Assembly (NCBI GenBank): GCA_003662985.1
Contig: QMZD01000063.1
Location: 1-8,216, forward strand
Length of the DNA stretch: 8,216 nt
Source: Archaeoglobales archaeon
Lineage (GTDB): Archaea; Halobacteriota; Archaeoglobi; Archaeoglobales; Archaeoglobaceae
Direction of reading: 5' to 3'
The notes beneath the pieces were generated by a model. The model was not told the DNA's origin. It did not search any database and saw only the letters and a list, made by a program, of their open reading frames with translations. Both the position numbers and the translations under genes were made by a program. Below are positions 5,847-8,216 of this stretch, piece after piece; positions within the stretch are counted from its first letter, which is position 1, and each line of letters opens with the position of its first letter.

Positions 5847-6974
5847 ATGAAGTTTGATGAACTCCTGATGATACCCGGGCCTGTTCAGGTTCACAGCAGA
5901 ATCCTGAACGCGATGGCCAGGCCTCTGATAGGCCACAGAACTCCTGAGTTTTCTGAGATAATGAAGAGGTGCACAGAAGGGCTGAGAGAGTTGTTTGGTA
6001 CCAAGGAAGATGTATATATTATTACCGGCTCTGGAACAGCGGGAATGGAGGCAGCAATCTCCACCTTTTCCTCCGTTAAAAAGATAGCATGCATCGACAA
6101 CGGAAAGTTTGGAGATAGGTTATGCAGAATCGCTTCTCGCTATACAGAAGTTGATGAGCTGAGATTCGAGTGGGGGAAATCGATAGAGTTAGATAAAGTC
6201 GAGAAATCGCTTGAAGAGGGGAGTGAAGCAGTGGCATTTGTTCACAACGAAACCTCAACTGGAATACTTAATCCAGCTGAAGAAATTGCCAGACTCGCGA
6301 AAAAGTATTCAGCCCTTGTGATAATGGATGGAATAACCTCTGTTGGTGGCGATGAGGTTAAAATGGATGAATGGGGAATAGACGTTGCAATTGTCGGCTC
6401 TCAGAAGTGTTTGGGAATTCCTCCGGGATTGGCGGCTGTGGCTGTGGGCGAGAAGGCGTGGGAATTTTATAATGAAAGAGCTCCGTTCTATCTTGATCTT
6501 TCTGCGTATAAGAAGAAGCTCAAGGATTGGCAGACACCGTACACTCCAGCTGTCCCCTTCTTCGTAGCTTTGGATGAGGCAATAAAGATGATTCAGGAAG
6601 AAGGGCTTGAGAGAAGGATAGAAAGGCACAGAACCTTTTCGAGGGCTGTTAGGGAGTGGGCGATTAAGGCTGGGCTTGAATTATTTCCGGAGCTAAATGA
6701 GTACAGCAACTACTCAAACACAGTTACAGCGATTAAAATGCCTGCCGAGATTACAGACAGTGAGTTAAGAGGAACCTTGAAGAAAGAATACGGGATAACG
6801 ATCTCAGGAGGGCAGGAACGTCTGAAAGGGAAGATATTCCGCATTGGAACGATGGGGAACATCGGGAAAAGAGAAGTGCTTTCAACGCTCGCAGCAGTTG
6901 AAGATGTGCTGACAAGGAAAGGTGCAGCAATTCCAGCCCTGAACGCTGCCGTAGAGATTCTGCAGAATCTCTAG
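5847..6974 (+). CDS. Class V PLP-dependent aminotransferase (alanine-glyoxylate / serine-pyruvate type)
   Basis: The 375-residue protein is a full-length fold-type I, class V aminotransferase. Visible elements: PGPVQVHSRIL near the N-terminus, GSGTAGMEAA (61-70) at the cofactor phosphate loop, HNETSTG (133-139), D161 in DGITSVGG pairing with the pyridine nitrogen, and the Schiff-base lysine K187 in SQKCLGIPPG. TAVKMP-like and FRIGTMGN segments complete the C-terminal domain. It moves an amino group between an amino acid and a 2-oxo acid in the cytoplasm. Archaeal relatives are annotated variously as aspartate, alanine-glyoxylate, serine-pyruvate or phosphoserine aminotransferases, and the sequence alone does not pick one. 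RibC follows after 26 bases with its own weak Shine-Dalgarno, so the two probably share a transcript. The TATA box at 5816-5824 supports this ATG and a leaderless start. Confidence 0.9.
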   Translation: MKFDELLMIPGPVQVHSRILNAMARPLIGHRTPEFSEIMKRCTEGLRELFGTKEDVYIITGSGTAGMEAAISTFSSVKKIACIDNGKFGDRLCRIASRYTEVDELRFEWGKSIELDKVEKSLEEGSEAVAFVHNETSTGILNPAEEIARLAKKYSALVIMDGITSVGGDEVKMDEWGIDVAIVGSQKCLGIPPGLAAVAVGEKAWEFYNERAPFYLDLSAYKKKLKDWQTPYTPAVPFFVALDEAIKMIQEEGLERRIERHRTFSRAVREWAIKAGLELFPELNEYSNYSNTVTAIKMPAEITDSELRGTLKKEYGITISGGQERLKGKIFRIGTMGNIGKREVLSTLAAVEDVLTRKGAAIPALNAAVEILQNL

Positions 6975-6992
6975 ACTTTAGAATTTTTGGCA

Positions 6993-6997
6993 GTGAT
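6993..6997 (+). promoter_or_regulatory. Short Shine-Dalgarno of ribC
   Basis: GTGAT, the right half of the archaeal GGAGGTGAT consensus, ends three bases before the ATG at 7001. No convincing TATA box at leaderless distance is seen in the 26-base gap, so ribC is more likely read from the aminotransferase promoter. Confidence 0.4.
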
Positions 6998-7000
6998 ACC

Positions 7001-7462
7001 ATGAGGGTTGGAATTGTCGATACAACTTTTTCAAGGGTGAACATGGGAAAGATCGCCATAGATGAGCTCAGGTCGATATGCTCGCTCCCCTATGTGAGGT
7101 ATACGGTTCCGGGAATTAAAGATTTGCCTGTGGCGGCAAAGAAACTAATCGAGGAGAGGGATTGCGACATAGTGATTACTTGCGGATGGGTTGGGAGAAC
7201 GGAGACGGATAAGCTTAGCTACATCATTTTAGGCGTCGGAATCCAACTCGTGCAGATTTTAACAGGTAAGCATGTTATCGATGTTACAATCCATGAGGAT
7301 GAAGCGGAAACTGAGGCTGAACTCCTTAGGATTGCAGAGAACAGGGTTAGGGAGCATGTGAGAAATGCCGTTGACATGCTTTTAAAACCTGAAAAGCTGG
7401 AGAAGCTCGCTGGCACAGGGCAGAGACAGGGTTATGAGGATGTAGGAGAAATATTGAAGTGA
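7001..7462 (+). CDS. ribC: Archaeal riboflavin synthase RibC
   Basis: The 153-residue protein matches the archaeal riboflavin synthase family, which resembles lumazine synthase in sequence rather than bacterial RibE. It dismutates two 6,7-dimethyl-8-ribityllumazine molecules to riboflavin and a ribitylaminopyrimidine. Recognised segments are VDTTFSRV (6-13), PGIKDLPVA (37-45), GWVGRTETDK (62-71), HEDEAE (98-103) and GTGQRQGYEDVG (138-149), closely parallel to Methanocaldococcus MJ1184. Length is normal for the family, which assembles as pentamers. It is the last gene of the flavin block; RibL upstream catalyses the final step to FAD. Older annotations label some of these proteins lumazine synthase-like. 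Confidence 0.92.
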   Translation: MRVGIVDTTFSRVNMGKIAIDELRSICSLPYVRYTVPGIKDLPVAAKKLIEERDCDIVITCGWVGRTETDKLSYIILGVGIQLVQILTGKHVIDVTIHEDEAETEAELLRIAENRVREHVRNAVDMLLKPEKLEKLAGTGQRQGYEDVGEILK

Positions 7463-7478
7463 ACATTTTCGTTAGTTC

Positions 7479-7492
7479 TGACCGAACGGTCA
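7479..7492. promoter_or_regulatory. Perfect dyad TGACCG-AA-CGGTCA (possible operator)
   Basis: Two perfect 6-bp arms face each other around an AA centre, 17 bases after the ribC stop. The short compact form resembles sites of dimeric helix-turn-helix repressors such as TetR-type proteins, but that is resemblance only. No T-run follows closely, so a terminator is less likely. It is GC-rich inside an AT-rich stretch, which makes it stand out. Confidence 0.4.
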
Positions 7493-7514
7493 ATCCTTAT
7501 TGAACTCTGTGCAG

Positions 7515-7757
7515 TTAAAGCTTTGATCTTTGGGGTTCCTTAAAAAGAATCGAAAAGAACTTGCTTGAAACCTTCTCTCCCTCTATTGAGTAACCCAGTC
7601 TCTGAAGAAATATTTTGAAATATTCTATGAAAAACCTACTGAAGTTAAGATCTGATATGTGGGTAAATATAATTTCGTAGCAATTCTTTTTTTCGTCTAG
7701 GATTATACTGCTAAACCATTTGGCAGTTTTGACATAGATTTTATCCAGTCCTTTCAC
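7515..7757 (-). CDS. Orphan minus-strand ORF, probably the C-terminal fragment of an unrecognised protein
   Basis: I do not recognise this 80-residue frame. It starts at GTG 7757 and stops at 7515; the frame stays open upstream to about 7815 with no ATG. The text looks coding rather than random: alternating hydrophobic and charged residues, KIYVKTAKWFSSIIL, then CYEIIFTHISDLNFSRF, a helix EYFKIFLQRLGYSIEGE, and a strand SKFFSILFK. That alpha-beta pattern resembles the end of a small sensory or regulatory domain, but no motif names a family. There is no clear promoter or Shine-Dalgarno before the GTG. Its upstream side meets the LivK remnant, so the N-terminus may have been lost at a rearrangement. 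The local line 7681-7740 is about 32% G+C, against about 52% in a counted line of ribC. Confidence 0.35.
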   Translation of the reverse strand: MKGLDKIYVKTAKWFSSIILDEKKNCYEIIFTHISDLNFSRFFIEYFKIFLQRLGYSIEGEKVSSKFFSILFKEPQRSKL

Positions 7758-7758
7758 A

Positions 7759-7971
7759 ATATCTGAGATGTTTGCCTCATTTGAAACACCCTTTGGTGAG
7801 GTAAAATTTGAGAATCAGGTCAATAATCAGGCACTTACGGTATTCGACCAGTGGCAGAATGGAGAATTGAAGCCCATCTTCGTCTTTAAAGGGGTTTATC
7901 CGAATGTAGAACTTGCAAAAGAATTTAAAACAACAAAAATGGAATATCCAAAGCCTAACTGGCCGAAATAG
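7759..7971 (+). pseudogene. C-terminal remnant of a LivK-type ABC transporter substrate-binding protein
   Basis: From about 7759 the frame reads ISEMFASFETPFGEVKFEN, then QALTVFDQWQNGELKPIF and YPKPNWPK. The T-P-F-G-x-x-x-F segment, the VxQxQNGxLxxI strand and the Pro-rich PKPxW end are those of the last 65-70 residues of periplasmic branched-chain amino acid binding proteins (family normally about 350-420 residues). Everything before is missing: no signal peptide, no N-domain, and the frame is closed by TAG at 7735-7737. A LivH permease follows 8 bases after the stop, as in an intact liv operon. An ATG at 7768 with ATTTTATC about 26 bases upstream could allow a 67-residue product, but it could not form a binding protein. 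I infer a 5'-truncated gene. Confidence 0.7.
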
Positions 7972-7975
7972 GGGT
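7969..7975 (+). promoter_or_regulatory. Shine-Dalgarno of the LivH-type gene
   Basis: TAGGGGT overlaps the stop codon of the LivK remnant and lies 4 bases before the ATG at 7980. This is translational coupling typical of operon-internal genes, consistent with livK and livH having once been read together. Confidence 0.45.
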
Positions 7976-7979
7976 AAAA

Positions 7980-8216
7980 ATGGAAATTTCAACATTTTTT
8001 TACATAATTTTTTCCTCTTTACAGATTGGTTTAATCTATGCGCTTATTTCCATTGGATTTAACTTACTGTATAGTTCAACCAAGATCATAAACGTTGCTT
8101 ATGGGGAGTTCATCACCATCGGTGCTTTTGTAGCCTACTGGTTGTTTGTTTTATATAATATACCCCCTCCGGTATCCATTTTCGTGGCCATAGTAATTTT
8201 GGTAGTTATGAGTATA
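7980..8216 (+). CDS. livH: LivH-type branched-chain amino acid ABC transporter permease, N-terminal part
   Basis: Seventy-nine codons are open from ATG 7980 to the window edge. The segment GLIYALISIGFNLLYSSTKI (17-36) followed by INVAYGEFITIGAFVAY (37-53) is the LivH-family signature of a first membrane helix, a short loop and the INxAxGEF motif. A further hydrophobic helix begins near residue 64. The complete protein, normally about 290 residues with eight or so helices, would form the membrane channel with LivM and the LivF/LivG ATPases, expected beyond the right edge. The cargo need not be a branched-chain amino acid, since this family also carries urea, amides and aromatic acids. The only binding-protein sequence next to it is a stub, so it may depend on a binding protein encoded elsewhere. 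The segment is AT-rich (about 33% G+C in the line 8041-8100). Confidence 0.87.
   Translation, partial: MEISTFFYIIFSSLQIGLIYALISIGFNLLYSSTKIINVAYGEFITIGAFVAYWLFVLYNIPPPVSIFVAIVILVVMSI

Noticed and set aside
5597..5857. Plus-strand frame of 86 codons opposite the ABM-fold gene
   Set aside because: Ser/Thr-rich shadow of a conserved minus-strand protein; it also runs over the promoter and start of the aminotransferase.
6309..6629. Minus-strand frame of 106 codons opposite the aminotransferase
   Set aside because: Antisense to conserved PLP-enzyme sequence including the K187 region; no recognisable domain. The 6751-7059 minus frame is rejected on the same grounds.
6975..7000. FMN riboswitch or other leader RNA for the flavin genes
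   Set aside because: The gap before ribC is only 26 bases and ribL appears leaderless, leaving no room for a riboswitch.
1..8216. CRISPR arrays, tRNA or rRNA genes, and insertion sequences
   Set aside because: I saw no regularly spaced repeats with spacers, no cloverleaf or rRNA-like segments, and no transposase text; the only direct repeats are the short ones at 1079-1128.

Overview
The window looks like a chromosome segment of a hyperthermophilic euryarchaeon, most likely one of the Archaeoglobales. Reasons: a JAMM protease very close to A. fulgidus AfJAMM with the same active-site numbering; archaeal-type RibC and RibL; an AbrB-PhoU regulator of archaeal layout; a tungstopterin (AOR-family) oxidoreductase; and archaeal TATA boxes 24-28 bases before start codons, which implies mostly leaderless transcripts. 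I cannot fix the genus or species.

Layout, left to right. (1) 1-964, minus strand: most of a phosphate-uptake-regulator-like protein (AbrB plus PhoU), running off the left edge. (2) 965-1225: a divergent intergenic region with promoters for both flanking genes, a 10-bp phased A/T repeat and a 20-bp dyad over the next start codon. (3) 1226-4402, plus: a single-chain protein made of two thymidylate-synthase-like halves, followed by a divergent AOR-family oxidoreductase. (4) 4512-4871: a stand-alone JAMM metalloprotease. (5) 4972-7462: a flavin block with FAD synthase RibL, a minus-strand ABM-fold protein, a class V aminotransferase and riboflavin synthase RibC. (6) 7463-8216: an AT-rich junction with an orphan minus-strand ORF, the C-terminal stub of a LivK-type binding protein and the start of a LivH-type permease running off the right edge.

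How the parts may work together. RibC makes riboflavin and RibL converts FMN to FAD; the kinase step between them is not here. The aminotransferase and RibC are 26 bp apart and probably share a transcript. The JAMM protein follows an AOR gene, and JAMM proteases can act on MoaD/SAMP-type conjugates, so a link to molybdo/tungstopterin cofactor supply is possible but unproven.

The most unusual item is the tandem thymidylate-synthase-like protein. Its C-terminal half keeps the catalytic Cys and the nucleotide-binding residues at the spacing of E. coli ThyA. Its N-terminal half keeps the binding residues at the same spacing but has Ala in place of the Cys. It precedes an AOR-family protein whose active-site motifs also depart from the textbook pattern, so this pair is the best candidate here for something undescribed.
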